A stretch of DNA of 64,000 bases from Hofstenia miamia (GCA_900660155.1 CABFPE010000241.1:390915-454914); one strand, 5' to 3'; positions 46,985 to 58,590 are shown, numbered from the stretch's first letter. A program made the numbers and translations. The notes: a model not told the origin generated them from the letters alone.

Positions 46985-47219
46985 ATAAAATATAAAAAAG
47001 TACAATAAATAAATATATTGAAACCCTATTCATAAAAGTAAGTTTATTTAAAGAAAATTAGAATTTATTGAAAAGAAATACTGATGCTAAAAATACTAAG
47101 GCAATACAACCGGTCTAAATATATAATATAGTATATGTAAATCGAGCACAATAAAAAAAGTTTTCAGACATTATCAAAGCAGCCCCACCCATGATCAAAG
47201 TAGCCCCAGTTTTCAGTAC
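45447..47219. mobile_element. 1.77-kb non-coding DNA transposon with ATCAAAGTAGCCCC-type ends
   Basis: The left end GTACCGTAAACCGGGCTACT (45447) and the right end, in reverse complement GTACTGAAAACTGGGGCTAC (47219 inward), are inverted copies over about 25 bp. The motif ATCAAAG(T/C)(A/T)GCCCC recurs inside at about 45636, 47172 and 47193, and inverted near 45652, as subterminal repeats. The interior is AT-rich with no open frame of note. Non-autonomous element; superfamily not assigned. Confidence 0.7.
46950..46984. repeat. AT microsatellite
   Basis: Alternating TA inside the non-coding transposon. Confidence 0.8.
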
Positions 47220-48923
47220 AAAGTGGCATACCATAAAAATTATGACCGAAAATAACCATTATCAAATAATTTATTTTCAAAAATTATTAATTTGAAGAAA
47301 AACTCTGTTCAAATTTTTGGTTTATTTCTAAACATTTCTCGTAGTACAGTTGAATTCGATTACTGAGTAAGCGCTTTTTATCCCAACTTTATTTACGCAG
47401 TAGTGGGGTTTCCGTAGTGATTTCATTGTATTTTATATTATTACTCTTTCAAACCCTCTCAATGGCGTCGCATTCATAATCAGAGTCAGTTTCCACCATT
47501 TAGTCTCCAATGGTGTCATTATTTCATGTCTTCTGGAATTCTTTATGCAGCATCACAATGAAAGATCTTGACTTGTGTGATCTCCCTGCGTTCGAAAGTT
47601 TCATCACTTTTAGCGGCTACGTCAATTATATTTTTAATGCCGATGATCTGATCTTGTATATTTCTGTTTCAGTCTATTTCACATATTGTTCTATTTCGCT
47701 GTTTTCATTTATAAGTTTGACAAATTGGAAGCATTGAAACAAAGTTCATTTGTCAACCAAAAGTAATAATTTATCAGATTATGTAATTCTTCTTTTCATA
47801 GCTATCTAAAATTGCTCAGATATCATTGACATCAACTTAAGAGTGCACTAATATTTAGCTTGTGACTGATTGTATCAGTTGTTTTTTACCTCGAAATTCG
47901 GGAAGACTTAATTACTAAAGCATGTTTAGATAATACTTCAGAATGCTTTAGTGTATTTATCGATTCTATGTTCACAATCTCTCTCATATAATATGTTTGT
48001 CGAAAACCAATAGAAACTTTATATATTCGTTGTCATTCGAATGCTAGCAGTTTTCAAAACACTACAAATTCATCTGTAGATTTAAAATAATTTATAGCTG
48101 ATCTTTAGACAATGTTGTATTCTTGCTTTTAGAAACATAATATAATCGAATAATTTTTTAATGTTTTTAAATGAATTATTTCAATACTATGATTTCTTTG
48201 CTTTCATATAATCGGTGTGCACATATCAGTTCCATAATGCTTTTATATTTTATTTTATAGTTTAACTTTAAAACAATGTTGTAATCTTGTTTGTAAAAAA
48301 GGATTATGCAGTCCAATTTTTCTAAAGCTAATGTCTCTCCATAGTTAAATATGTTCACGGTCCCTTTAAGATTATATTCAAAATCAGTAAAACATCTTCT
48401 CTAAAATTTAACTTTTTATAATTAATTAATACATGTAATTGCATTGAATAAATTGTTTGAAATATATAACACTGACCTTCTCTACACGTTATTTATTAGT
48501 CTAATGTTTCTATGCCCGAGAAGGCTCAAGTCATTTTGGAGCCCCTTTCACCCTCTTAACGTCCCTAATGTTGCAACTTCTCTAAGGTTGACACCTCCCC
48601 ATAGTTATTTTATTGGTTCAGTCTCTTGAAATTAGCTATGAAGAGGTTTGACTGTAATCGAAAATTTTTTTACATGTCTCAGTACTACGATTTTTTTTAC
48701 TTTCGTCCCCTCAGTATGGACATTTCAGTTCCATAATGATTTTCCCCTCCATAGTCATATTTTATTACCATGTAAGGAAAAAATAATCAGTTTGTAGAAA
48801 TACCTTTTACTCCATAGAAGGAAATGTCCGCACCTTATAAATAAATATATTTTCTTACTATTTTCATTTTATCATAATTCAAATGCTGTGTATTTTATGA
48901 AGAATTAATTACGTTTTGTTTAG
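47220..48923 (+). other. Upstream region of the F-box at 48924, paralogous to 34840-34950 plus 38909-39743
   Basis: AT-rich without an intact gene. It shows what the locus looked like before the insertions between 34951 and 38908. Confidence 0.55.
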
Positions 48924-48978
48924 ATTGTGGTTTGATATTAACTGAACTCCCGTACGATATTTTTTTACATCTTATTAA
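48924..48978 (+). CDS. F-box exon, cut by the assembly gap
   Basis: After GTTTTGTTTAG the exon reads AT, TGT GGT TTG ATA TTA ACT GAA, giving CGLILTELPYDIFLHLI before the Ns. The Met codon of other copies is ATA here. If this copy is functional, translation must therefore enter from an upstream exon. It sits 1.1 kb before exon A of FHA copy 4. Confidence 0.7.
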
Positions 48979-49978
48979 NNNNNNNNNNNNNNNNNNNNNN
49001 NNNNNNNNNNNNNNNNNNNNNNNNNNNNNNNNNNNNNNNNNNNNNNNNNNNNNNNNNNNNNNNNNNNNNNNNNNNNNNNNNNNNNNNNNNNNNNNNNNNN
49101 NNNNNNNNNNNNNNNNNNNNNNNNNNNNNNNNNNNNNNNNNNNNNNNNNNNNNNNNNNNNNNNNNNNNNNNNNNNNNNNNNNNNNNNNNNNNNNNNNNNN
49201 NNNNNNNNNNNNNNNNNNNNNNNNNNNNNNNNNNNNNNNNNNNNNNNNNNNNNNNNNNNNNNNNNNNNNNNNNNNNNNNNNNNNNNNNNNNNNNNNNNNN
49301 NNNNNNNNNNNNNNNNNNNNNNNNNNNNNNNNNNNNNNNNNNNNNNNNNNNNNNNNNNNNNNNNNNNNNNNNNNNNNNNNNNNNNNNNNNNNNNNNNNNN
49401 NNNNNNNNNNNNNNNNNNNNNNNNNNNNNNNNNNNNNNNNNNNNNNNNNNNNNNNNNNNNNNNNNNNNNNNNNNNNNNNNNNNNNNNNNNNNNNNNNNNN
49501 NNNNNNNNNNNNNNNNNNNNNNNNNNNNNNNNNNNNNNNNNNNNNNNNNNNNNNNNNNNNNNNNNNNNNNNNNNNNNNNNNNNNNNNNNNNNNNNNNNNN
49601 NNNNNNNNNNNNNNNNNNNNNNNNNNNNNNNNNNNNNNNNNNNNNNNNNNNNNNNNNNNNNNNNNNNNNNNNNNNNNNNNNNNNNNNNNNNNNNNNNNNN
49701 NNNNNNNNNNNNNNNNNNNNNNNNNNNNNNNNNNNNNNNNNNNNNNNNNNNNNNNNNNNNNNNNNNNNNNNNNNNNNNNNNNNNNNNNNNNNNNNNNNNN
49801 NNNNNNNNNNNNNNNNNNNNNNNNNNNNNNNNNNNNNNNNNNNNNNNNNNNNNNNNNNNNNNNNNNNNNNNNNNNNNNNNNNNNNNNNNNNNNNNNNNNN
49901 NNNNNNNNNNNNNNNNNNNNNNNNNNNNNNNNNNNNNNNNNNNNNNNNNNNNNNNNNNNNNNNNNNNNNNNNNNNNNN
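48979..49978. other. Assembly gap of 1000 N
   Basis: Exactly 1000 Ns, a typical placeholder size. By comparison with 17770-19108 (F-box to TA microsatellite) the missing sequence should be about 1.3 kb and contain the rest of the F-box exon and its downstream region. Sequence resumes in a TA microsatellite. Confidence 0.9.
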
Positions 49979-51295
49979 TATATATATATATATATTTGTT
50001 TTTTATTTATTTAATGTTTTTAATTATTTTTATTTGCTTTCAGCATAAATGAATTTCTATTTAATAAATGAAGAATCGTCTGTTAAAATCATGCTTGATT
50101 CAGATGAAAGTATAGTTGCAACGCGGCATAGTTTTCAAGGTATGTTTGCTTTTTATTAGTTCTTCTAACATCTTTACTATTTCTTTATTACTCTTCAATA
50201 AATCATCCACCGACATTACTATTTCATTAAACAAATATTTTATTTTAATATCCAAAATGCAAATAATAATGAGCAATCAACTCAACATTAAATATAATTT
50301 ATTCGAATCTACTTAAGGCATGTTTTGATCTTCAGGCAAAATTAATATTTTCGGGTACCTCTTTGTCGACATGTTTGCAGTACATGACATTTCAATGGAA
50401 GTATTATCTTGACTAACATCAAATATAATACCTTCATTTTTTGAGAAATTTGCAATTACATCTATTTGAAGACTTTCCTGAAAAAAGCGGAGTTTTTTGC
50501 GCAATCTGTTTTCAGTTCAGGGAAGGCCGCAATAGAAGGCCTCGTTTTCACCTAAATGCTACACAGGCTATATATTTTACTTCTTGCTTACGAAATTCAT
50601 TTACAAAATTTTGCTTCAGTGTTGTGAACTGTAGATGAATTTGGATACTGGTCTGAAAAATACAAATTTGTAGCAAACTTGTCTTTTTTTAGATGAGGTC
50701 TTGCAAGCCGTAAATACAGTATTCGTGAAAAAATTTTTCGTTACAAAATTTTTTAAATTTTTTTTTAAAATATACAAATCCTGCAAATCATGAAAAATAT
50801 ATTATTTTTCTTATTGTCATTCCTTTTTTGCATAATTCATTTTTTATTACACATAAGATCTATTGTTCAATGTTTACATTTTCAAGCAACGTTAACTTCA
50901 AACATGCATGATAAAGATTTCCAGCTCTGAATCGTTAGAGGAAAACAGAAGACCATTAAATATTTTCTAAGGTTCAAAATGTCCCCCACAAATCGCTTAT
51001 ACATTAATTAATTTAGATGGTAAATAGAAAATTCTTTCGAAGTCATGCTTTGATGAAGTTAATAAACGATAAACCTCACATAAAGCCTGTAAGTATAAAG
51101 CTTTTTTTCATTTTTTACTACTTTGAATTCAGGTGCATTCAAAGCTAAACTTTCGCTATGGACGATCTAGAAATTTTCAAAAAACAGTCCTGCCTGCTAA
51201 TGATTGGTATCGTTTGTATGATGGAGATAAACTGTCGTTTCTTTGAAATGATGCATTTCTTCTAGTGTCGAGAGAAGATCCTGTTCAAACATTAG

Positions 51296-53206
51296 GTGTA
51301 CGTATTTTCCTGAAACGTTTTTCAATACCAGAGGTTTATTTCGTTTAGTTTCCACAAGAATTATTTATTGATCTATAAATTTTTTATTGTTATAATTCTT
51401 GCAAACCATCGCCTCTATAACTTTGAAATTTGTTATCGTTATTTCTATGAAGTTGAAAATTGGGATATATGAGCAGCTAATTTCTAGTTATCAGAGTGCT
51501 TTATTTTCACTGTCTTCTGATCATAAAATGTATTTCGTTTTTTCTTAAAGTTAATTCAGAAGACCATTTTTTACGATAGGTGTACTTCCTCACGGAAAAA
51601 CTTTCCTCTGAAAGAAACTTTTTTGGTTATGGTGTTTTGCATATTTTGATTTATTACACACCTAGCATCTTGTAACAAACGTGGAAAACACAAATTTCGT
51701 TTGTAAAACTAAAAAAGAAACCGCACAAGTGTTGCAAAATGAACAAAGTCCTTGTTGAATTAGTTCCTGATGTTGTGGGGATGTTGTTTTTGAACAGTTA
51801 TGACACATTGATCAATACAATGTTTGGTATTATTTGTGCTAGGAATTAATTTATTAATACAGGTAAATCATCACGAAGTATGAGTCATATATCAGGTTTT
51901 AGTCCTTGATAACTTGCAAAAAGTAACAATTGGAAACATAATGTAAACATTTTTTAATGATCATGAAAAAATCGTTGTTCACTGCACTATGACTAAATAG
52001 CATATTCAGTTCTATTTCCATAATTATTAGGGTGGGTCGTTAAAACTTTTTTTCGAATTTCGATTTGCCTCGTATGATTTTGAATAACTAGCGGTAAAAA
52101 AAATTATGCTTGCAAAATTTCATCAAAATTGGCCAAATATTGTTCAGCGAATATGTTTTTTGAAATCTTGTAAATATCAAGTCATTTAGAGCATGGTATT
52201 ATGTTATTCAACCGAGGTATAGTCTTCCGATTTTTGCAGAAACTTATTGTTATTACTTGTTAAGAAAATGTAATTAAAATAATCAAGAAAATCTATTTGA
52301 CTACTTCGGAATGAATTTTGATGAATCCCATTATGTGTAACTATTAAAACCAGGGCTTCGGAGCCGAAACCCGGAGCAAAAGCTGGAGCAGCATTTAAAA
52401 TTCTAGCGAAGCAGGAGTTGTATCCGAAACCAAATGTTTATGAAAAGCTATTTTTATTAACAACAACATATATTTAAATTCTCATGTACAAATAAATGCA
52501 TTAAGTTTACAAACTTATTAAGAATATAAATAATGCAATTTTTTATGAGCTTAGTTATCACAGTAAATGTTTGTTTCTTGGTTACATTTAAAAACTACAT
52601 ATAAATTAATAAATATTTTTACTTATTGCACATCTTATTCTATAATTAGTCAGATAATTGATATTATTTCGTATAATCATGTTTTTCATTTTCTTAAATA
52701 TTGTATAATTTTGTTCACGTCTTCTACTGTAATCTAATTTGTTCCATAGTGATGTTAAATAATTTAGGAATCCGTTCTTCATTTCGTGACGGCATAAAAA
52801 TGCAGACCAATTTAGAGAAATCGCTAAAAATACTTTTTTCTATGTTCTCAAGAAAATATATGGGCGAATAAAATGCAAATTGCCCCAAAATCTAACAAAC
52901 ATTTCCGTTAAAGAAAGGCAGTACTACAATGCGTATTGATTCACGATTCAGAAAGATTTCGTGACGGTATAAAAATGCAGGCCAATTTAGAGCAATTGCT
53001 AAATATATTTTTTATGCCCTGTAGTAAGATCGCACGCGAAATCAATTTTCATACGCCATCGCGCGACAGAAATATGTCGTAGCTAGTAATATTTCGTGTA
53101 ATGATGACACTCCATCTTTAAAAAATCCAAGTTCTTTTTCATTAGGCCTTCACATCAGATTCCCTAAAATTTTTCAGAATATATATTTTTATGGTATTAA
53201 TTCTAG
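51296..53206 (+). other. Intron C-D of copy 4 with transposon debris
   Basis: Paralogous to 6840-8976 of copy 1. Extra sequence includes TTAGGGTGGGTCG at 52028 and CAGGGCTTCGGAGCCG at 52342, which look like ends of two DNA transposons whose other ends I did not find. A direct repeat lies at 52783-53008. Confidence 0.5.
52783..53008 (+). repeat. Pair of 51-bp direct repeats 175 bp apart
   Basis: TTCGTGACGGCATAAAAATG at 52783 recurs as TTCGTGACGGTATAAAAATG at 52958, and the match continues through CAATTTAGAG. It lies inside the intron of copy 4 in inserted sequence. Confidence 0.75.
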
Positions 53207-53559
53207 GTTATTGATCACTACTCACAAGTGAAAAGAAAGCTTCGGCATTGCTCAGTTAACGTTAAATTTAAAAGAACACGCGCCAGATCTAATTCGTCGA
53301 GAACACTAACACTGAAAAAACCAAGAACAGGTATGTTTTAACCTCATTCCACAATTCTTTTAATAAATTTGCTTAATATATAGTTTTCTTTTATGAGTAA
53401 CAACTTAGAAAATACACGCACTTTTTTCAATAATCAAAAAATTTATTAAAAACTTATAAGACATATACAGTAAACTATAATTTATAATAATACAAGAAAA
53501 TCATTCGAACAAATTCTTTGCAGAAATCGAAAATGAAATCATTACAGCATTAAGTCATA

Positions 53560-55740
53560 ACACAAATATAATGTTAATGGGCGACTGGAATTTGAACTTT
53601 TTAAATTTAACTGAAAAATCTAGGCTACAAAATTTCCTTTCAACTTTCAATATTTCGCTAATAAATCAATGCATTCCATCCAGAATTTCTGCGAATAGAC
53701 AAACCTTGATTGATTATTTTATGGTTTCAGAAAATGAATCTTTACATAAATGCATTTGTTCTGAATTTCCCTATTCGGACCATTGCGTTATAAAAACAAA
53801 TATTGCCGTTCTGAATATCAAAACATCTCTTCTCAAAAAGGTAGGTGGGACTATATAAATAGTTTATTAAATAGGAAACAAATACAAAAAATAAAAAAAT
53901 CGAAAAAATAAATTATGAAGGAAAGGTAATCACTCACAATAGGGTCATGAGTAACATATTTAATGAAGTATTTTGTAACTTAGGAAATTTTGATGGAGTA
54001 AATACTCCCTTTAAGATCAATCAATTTAAACCTATAGCTCCGCTCTTCTCTTTCAGATTCGTGACTAAGTTTGAAATTATCAAATCTATTCAATCTTTAA
54101 AATACAAATCTAGTGGTCCCTCCATTATCATTAGACATTCGACTTTTCCTGACCAATTAAAATTGGCAAATATTACTCCATTATTTAAAAAAGATGACTC
54201 AAATGATTGTTTGAACTATAGACCGATTTCTGTTACATCGCCAATTAGTAAGATTTTTGAAAGACTTCTTTTCAATAAAATTAACGAACATTTATGTTAA
54301 CATAATCTGTACTCTCAAATCAATATGGTTTTCGTAAATATATTTCTACAAATGATGCCTTGTTAACAGCCACCGAAAATTTGAGAAATAGCATAAATAT
54401 AGATGAAAGTTCAGCAGTTGCATGCTTAGATTGATCAAAAGCATTTGACTCCATCGACCACCACATATTAATTAAAAAAAAAATCTGAGCTTCTCAGACA
54501 AAAGTGCAGACCTAATAAGCAGTTATCTCCATAATTGCAAAGAAAGGGTTAAACTAAATGGAATTCTCTCTGACTGGATTTTTATTAAAAATGGTGTTCA
54601 ACAAGAAACAATTTTGAGACTGTTACTATTTAATATGTATGTAAATGCTTTGAGCAATCATACCACATGTTATGTTATACAATATGATGATGCTACTATG
54701 CTATTTAGTTGACAAAAGTCTCCTGAATTTGCTATAAAAGTTCTCGAAGAAAGTTGTACTTTTCTTGCAAAATAATTTGCTTCACTAAAACTAAGAATAA
54801 ACCCATCTAAAACTCAATTTTGCTTAATTAAACCCAAATCTAACAATAATTCCACAAATAGTTCACAATTTAAATTAAAATTTAATGACACATACATAGA
54901 ACAAGTTAATTCTTTTAAATATTTAGGTACAATTTTTGATTCTCAACTTAAGTTTACAAAACAAATATCTAGTGTTATTAAGAAAATGGCCAGTTCAATA
55001 AAGGCTCGTAGTCATGTATCACAACTGCTTCCAACCACAGCTAAAATTCAACTAATTCACACATTAACACTGAGCCACTTTAATTATGGAAACATACTGT
55101 ATACCGACATAAATCAACAACTTTTGAATAAAATCAATGTACAAATAAAATGGGCTATAAAAATAGCAGTTAATTATATTTATAACAGAAATCAAGAAAT
55201 TAACAAAAACTTTTCTAAATCCACAATGCATTATTTATAAAAATATATTAACTACTTTTTTAAAAATATTTAATAATATTGTTCCATACCACAAATCAAC
55301 TTTCTATCCTCTAAAATATTGCCTAGACATAATCATAGAACCCTAAAAATTAGGCCTCTTCCATATAACAAGAAATTAATGAAAAATTCATTTCTCAACA
55401 CATTAATAAATATATAGAATAATTTACCTAAATCTATAAAACAAATAAATAAATTAAGAGTACTCAAAAACGAAATTAAAAAATACTTCTGTAGTTATAC
55501 AAAGGAAAGGCTTGAATACAAATGGCGAGGTTTTAAATCTTATAATAGGGATTATTCAATAGACCGCATCTAAACTAAATTCGCCATAGCCCAAGCTAGT
55601 AATTGTAATTATACTTGTAAAAAATATCTTTGTATGTGTTATGTTCCTTTATTTCTATTGTTTGACGCTTTTTAGAGTTGTAAACAGTATTTTATATGTA
55701 AAAAGCAACTCTAAATATAGATATTTCATTTCATTTCATT
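53560..55740 (+). pseudogene. CR1/L2-like LINE, endonuclease end and RT, 5'-truncated
   Basis: Endonuclease end: LMGDWNLNFL, QTLIDYFMVSEN, YSDHCVI (53571-53790). RT: KLANITPLFKKDDSNDCLNY and RPISVTSPISKIFERLLF (54160-54290), then broken frames. An active-site remnant IQYDDATMLF lies near 54678, then FKYLGTIFDSQLKFTKQI near 54918 and a tail to 55240. Stops interrupt throughout. The 3' end is a TTTCA repeat (55723-55740), unlike the ATT tail of the 27.9-32.6 kb LINE, so it is a different family. It is inserted just after exon D of FHA copy 4. Confidence 0.8.
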
Positions 55741-55794
55741 TTAATAAAAACAATAGAACATAGAAACCATTTTAATTCTTTGCAAACCACAGTA

Positions 55795-56433
55795 ATGGTA
55801 CAAGTCCACAATTGGAGGGAGCAGTGCGAGCTGTACTCATGGAGTGCAGCCACGAAGAGTAGAGGGGGCTTCAATGCAGTGGAAGAACTAATGGTCATTT
55901 GTGATTGTCCTGCCATTACCATTTGCAGTAACTGCTTTTATACAGGTCACAGTAAATGTTTCAACACGTCACACCTTCCTGCTCCTAAGTGGGTTGCTGA
56001 GGTGCAAAACTCTTTCAAGAAAGTGGAAAGGCTTGGAGAGAGGAATAAACAAATAGAGAAATTTCAGGCTCAACAACCTGCTGAAGGAAAATTCTCAACA
56101 CGTGTGACCAGGCTTAGACCCTTTCAAGCAGAAAAAAAGCATAAAGAAAGCCCCAAACCAACCCCTCTCCACTATGGCATCCGAAGGGACCATCTTCGCA
56201 AGCAGAATGGTAGTCGCTCGTCCCCTCTAAAGAGGAAGACCCCCTCTCCTCTACCCGAAACCCCAAGTAAAGTTCAGACACCATCGAGTCCGCTTTCCAA
56301 TATGTCGCGTACGGTCAATAACAGTAGCAGTCCTCCTATAATGGGTCCCACTGCATTTAGCAATTGCCTCACAAACTTAAGTCTCAACTTTTATTCAATA
56401 ACTTCCGCAAATGTTGAAGGTTGTAAATTATAA
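55795..56433 (+). CDS. LINE ORF1-like protein with Cys-rich finger and Ser/Pro-rich tail
   Basis: Open for 212 codons from the ATG. A Cys/His cluster (ICDCPAITICSNCFYTGHSKC) near residues 35-55 is followed by a Lys/Glu-rich stretch (KKVERLGERNKQIEKFQ) and a Pro/Ser-rich basic tail (SSPLKRKTPSPLPETPSKVQ). An overlapping downstream frame begins an APE-type endonuclease at 56411, the arrangement of a two-ORF non-LTR retrotransposon. The finger could bind nucleic acid. The frame is intact, but the element downstream is not, so I regard it as transposon-derived. I do not recognise the family exactly. Confidence 0.5.
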   Translation: MVQVHNWREQCELYSWSAATKSRGGFNAVEELMVICDCPAITICSNCFYTGHSKCFNTSHLPAPKWVAEVQNSFKKVERLGERNKQIEKFQAQQPAEGKFSTRVTRLRPFQAEKKHKESPKPTPLHYGIRRDHLRKQNGSRSSPLKRKTPSPLPETPSKVQTPSSPLSNMSRTVNNSSSPPIMGPTAFSNCLTNLSLNFYSITSANVEGCKL

Positions 56434-56830
56434 TGTCAATGATATTGCAAACCTCAACAAAGTTGTAAAAATAGTAGAAAAGTTAAGCATAAATAATCCA
56501 GATTACATCTTTCTTCAAGAAACGAAAATTGCAGATACAGCATCTGCAATGGAAAACTACTTACATAAAAAGGCTTTTCCTGCTACAAGTCTGAAAAAAC
56601 TAAAGTATGAAAGGGAGGCCTTTTAGCACTATGCAATTCTAATAGCCCACAACTAACATTAAAATTTCAAAGTCCCACTGCCCAAATTTTTTATCAAAAA
56701 CAAAACAAGTTAATTTTAATCAAGCATTACATAGGCAAGGATGATTATAAAGACGCAATCATTTCATTAATCCTCACTGGTCTCCCTAAGTTTTTAATCT
56801 TTGCTAAGTGCAGGAGGTTCTAATTGCTTC
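56411..56830 (+). pseudogene. APE-type endonuclease N-terminus of the same LINE, truncated
   Basis: Starts MLKVVNYNVNDIANLNKVVK and has NPDYIFLQETKI, the Asn and Glu blocks of APE-type endonucleases. It stops at 56624. Related coding (KLILIKHYIGKDDYKDAI) continues in another frame to about 56770. It then meets the opposing LINE near 56830. Confidence 0.65.
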
Positions 56831-56839
56831 TCCTTAAAT

Positions 56840-58000
56840 GAAGACGCACTTAATTCCCTTATCATCTAATTTAACGCTAACTAGATATAACTATCTCATA
56901 TCTTGAATGTCTTCAAATAATTTAGTTTCTTGAATCATTACACATGTAAAACTTTTAGTTAATACCAGACTTTCCAATTCTAAATATTCATTATTTAATC
57001 CATTCACGTTGTTAGAAAATACTGATGGTAATTTTTCAGTACCATTTAGTCACTGAGGAGTGATATCTACCCTATGTGTTATTAATATGTTGCCATAACT
57101 TGAGATTTCTGATTTTTAAATGTGTTGTTGGTGTGCCATTATTAATAATTTCCCGGCTTTTTTTCAAGATGTTGTTTTCTTTAATAATCTCCTCCGGACT
57201 TAAAGCTCTTGAAATATAAACTCGTTGATTAAATGTTTTAAGTTCACTATAACAAGCAAGAATTCTACGTACGTCCCATGCATTAGTAAATCGTACTATC
57301 ATTCGCAGTGCTTTTTACCTAGTAGCCTTATCTACCTTTCCAATACGATAGATATCTTCAATGCAATTATCATTCAAATCATTTTTGGTAATGTGCTGAA
57401 AAACATTCATAACCGATTTTTTTTCCTTTTCGAGGGTTTCAAACATTGTCGCACCTATAACTTCTTCCAGGTTGTCTATGCGAATTTCTGTGTGTTGTAT
57501 GCCATTGAATTTATTACCTGCATGTTCAAAAGAAACAAAGCCACCTGAATTAGCACTAAAATTCGATTTAACAATATCAGAATATTTCTGAATGTCAGCC
57601 ATTGCAGAATTAACACTTTCATTTAATTTTAAAACATTGTTACTTATGTCCAAATTCTTAATTTCGGTTACAACTGTCGATACCTTTTCATTTATATTAT
57701 CAATAAAAGAATTAGCGATTAAATCATTAGTGCACACATTACAAAGCCAAAATAATTTTCCAATTTTCAAGTCTTTGTTTGACTTTTCTATATAAGCAAC
57801 ATCAAGCCCAACAGATGATATATGACAAAGACATTTGTGGCATTTCATTGTTCTTTGATTTGATCTCAATTGCTCATTGCATGACATACAGGTTGCTTTA
57901 TTAAATTGTATTTGCGTACATGAGAAGTACGTCGTTTAGTTTGTAGCAGCTGTCAAATTACCCTGCTTTTTGCCTATGCAAATGGCTAATGTAATTATTT
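56840..58000 (-). pseudogene. LINE 5' part: ORF1 with PHD-like finger, coiled coil and RRM-like end
   Basis: An ATG at 57887 opens a frame to 57075 broken by one TAG at 57317-57315. The N-terminus has MKCHKCLCHISSVGLDVAYI and then LFWLCNVC, a PHD-like zinc finger. A coiled region follows (EIKNLDISNNVLKLNESVNS). The end, DIYRIGKVDKATR, stop, KALRMIVRFTNAWDVRRIL, FNQRVYISRALSPEE, LKIRNLKLW, is typical of RNA-binding ORF1 proteins of CR1/L2/jockey-type LINEs. Downstream, FSNNVNGLNNEYLELESLVL and MIQETKL (about 57020-56900) start the endonuclease of ORF2 before the copy is cut off. Having the 5' end and lacking the 3' end is unusual for a LINE. Confidence 0.75.
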
Positions 58001-58022
58001 TAATATTTATTATATTAATTTT

Positions 58023-58111
58023 AGCTGGAAAATGCTGATTTGCGAATTCCTTCTGCTGTACTTAATGACAATTGTTCCACTGGCGAAGACCATCGTTTTT
58101 TCACTGTAATT
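58023..58111 (+). other. Possible orphan terminal exon
   Basis: After an AATTTTAG acceptor, 29 codons read LENADLRIPSAVLNDNCSTG then EDHRFFTVI and a stop. The composition is less AT-biased than the surroundings and looks coding. No homologue is recognised and no partner exon was found. Could be chance. Confidence 0.25.
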
Positions 58112-58459
58112 TAAAAACTATTGTATATGTATGGCATTAATTTTGTAACACTAGCAAGTTTTTAGTATTTTTGTAGATCAAATTGATGTAAATATATAAT
58201 TCAAGTATCATTTGTGTGTCATAGTAACAGCCTGAATATATTTTAGAGCTGCATTTATCACATAATATTTATACTTATTGCTTTATATATCTATTTTAGT
58301 CTTAGATGGAATTACATTGCTCTAATGACGAAGTTTTCATTCAAATATATTTGGAAGCAAATCGTCACCTTAGTAACTATATCATTTCAAAAATTTAATT
58401 TAGAAAATCCTATCACAACAAACGATAGTACCCAATCAAAAATGCAAAGTCTTAAGAGC

Positions 58460-58590
58460 ATGGAAAATGCTCTTCAGATGTTCTTCAAGTTCTTCCTACC
58501 CTAGAAGAACTTCTGAAGAAGGTAAATTGCAGTTGTTATGTTCTTGAAGAGTCCCTGAAGAACATGTTCAAAAATTCAACTGCAATTATG
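58460..58590. repeat. Inverted-repeat cluster (MITE-like)
   Basis: AATTGCAGTTG (58525-58535) and CAACTGCAATT (58577-58587) are exact inverted copies. Just upstream GTTCTTC/GAAGAAC motifs form another imperfect palindrome around 58480-58520. No outer ends or target duplication recognised. Confidence 0.5.

Larger units (their letters stand above)
50049..53330 (+). pseudogene. FHA-domain gene, array copy 4, four exons with two lesions
   Basis: Exons: A 50049-50139, B 51017-51088, C 51133 to about 51295, D 53207-53330, with AG/GT borders. Exon A starts MNFYLINEESSVKIMLDSDE; an in-frame TAA sits directly before the ATG, so this is a true start exon. One extra base makes exon A 91 nt instead of 90 and destroys the VGRG motif. 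Exon B is intact (FFRSHALMKLINDKPHIKP). Exon C has YDGDKLSFL followed by a TGA at 51244-51246. Exon D is fully open and 124 nt like copy 2 (QVKRKLRHCSVNVKFKRTRA, LKKPRT). The introns carry insertions at about 52030-53100. Not able to make a full FHA domain. Confidence 0.75.

Noticed and set aside
48932-50014. Apparent 360-codon frame across the N gap
   Set aside because: It is created by unknown bases; only the first 15-17 codons are real F-box sequence.
52028-52140. TTAGGGTGGGTCG and, at 62090, TTAGGGTGGTCC as ends of one transposon family
   Set aside because: Similar starts only; no inverted partner or target duplication found, so not called as elements.
52342-52380. CAGGGCTTCGGAGCCG as a hAT terminal repeat
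   Set aside because: It looks like a hAT end, but I could not find the inverse copy downstream.
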